From NCBI GenBank assembly GCA_964563595.1, contig CAZLWR010000042.1:1-6339 (forward strand): a stretch of DNA of 6,339 nt. Direction: 5' to 3'. This stretch comes from CALMFT01 sp964563595 (lineage in GTDB: Bacteria; Patescibacteriota; Gracilibacteria; Absconditabacterales; Absconditicoccaceae). Below are positions 6,182-6,339 of this stretch, piece after piece (position 1 is the first letter of the stretch; every line of letters begins with the position of its first letter). Under the pieces are notes generated by a model. It searched no databases, had not been told where the DNA came from, and worked only from the letters and a program-made list of their open reading frames with translations. The position numbers and the translations under genes were made by a program.

Positions 6182-6214
6182 GGAAGGCTTTATTATTATT
6201 TTGATGAGTATAGT

Positions 6215-6339
6215 ATGAAAAAGATGGTAGTTTGGATCTGGTTATCAATTATATTTCTGGCGAATTTGGTATTGCCTTTGAGTTTTGTGGCAGCATCAAA
6301 CCTACCTAACTTTGATAAGTTTGGGGAGCAACTGAAAAA
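6215..6339 (+). CDS. Exported protein, N-terminal fragment (runs off right edge)
   Basis: 41 codons are visible. MKKMVVWIWLSIIFLANLVL begins a clear signal peptide, continuing to a likely cleavage site near VAA-S (about residue 27), followed by the start of a polar mature region (NLPNFDKFGEQLKK). It could also be a membrane anchor. No TGA occurs in this stretch. It lies 79 bases after the pilin-like gene in the same direction, separated by the tandem repeat, so co-transcription is plausible. No Shine-Dalgarno is seen. The function cannot be told from this much. Confidence 0.7.
   Translation, partial: MKKMVVWIWLSIIFLANLVLPLSFVAASNLPNFDKFGEQLK

Overview
The window comes from a bacterium that reads UGA as glycine (NCBI translation table 25), the code of Candidatus Gracilibacteria (BD1-5) and Absconditabacteria (SR1) in the Patescibacteria/CPR. 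The sequence shows this directly. In-frame TGA occupies invariant glycine positions of the YchF P-loop (GLPNVGKS) and of peptidyl-tRNA hydrolase (LGNPG). It also joins ORF fragments into full-length proteins in five of the eight genes. Every complete gene ends in TAA or TAG, and TGG is used normally for Trp, which argues against UGA = Trp. Base composition is AT-rich, and almost no start has a Shine-Dalgarno sequence.

Layout: (1) 1-1067, minus strand: ychF, running off the left edge. (2) 1170-1279: a GC-rich island that looks like a complete small-RNA gene on the minus strand, with promoter, two hairpins and intrinsic terminator. (3) 1294-1929, minus: a lipoprotein with a YceI domain. (4) 2044-3015, plus: a membrane-anchored C39-like (papain-fold) cysteine peptidase containing nine in-frame TGA codons. 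(5) 3012-3575, minus: pth, whose stop codon overlaps the peptidase stop. (6) 3576-3863: no convincing gene, but two inverted repeats that look like a repeat element. (7) 3864-5069, minus: tig (trigger factor). (8) 5236-5580, plus: an unrecognised 114-residue protein, followed by an intrinsic terminator. (9) 5662-6135, plus: a small VirB2/TrbC-like pilin behind a near-consensus promoter that predicts a leaderless mRNA. (10) 6135-6181: a 7-bp tandem repeat. (11) 6215-6339: the 5' end of another exported-protein gene.

ychF, pth and tig are translation-associated housekeeping genes: ribosome-binding ATPase, rescue of peptidyl-tRNA, and nascent-chain folding. The YceI lipoprotein, the C39-like peptidase, the pilin-like protein and the last exported protein belong to the cell envelope. 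The last two probably begin a pilus or type IV secretion-like operon that continues to the right. The items most worth a second look are the orphan small RNA, the C39-like peptidase with an EF-hand-like loop, the leaderless pilin promoter nested in a terminator, and the gene-to-gene differences in UGA use.
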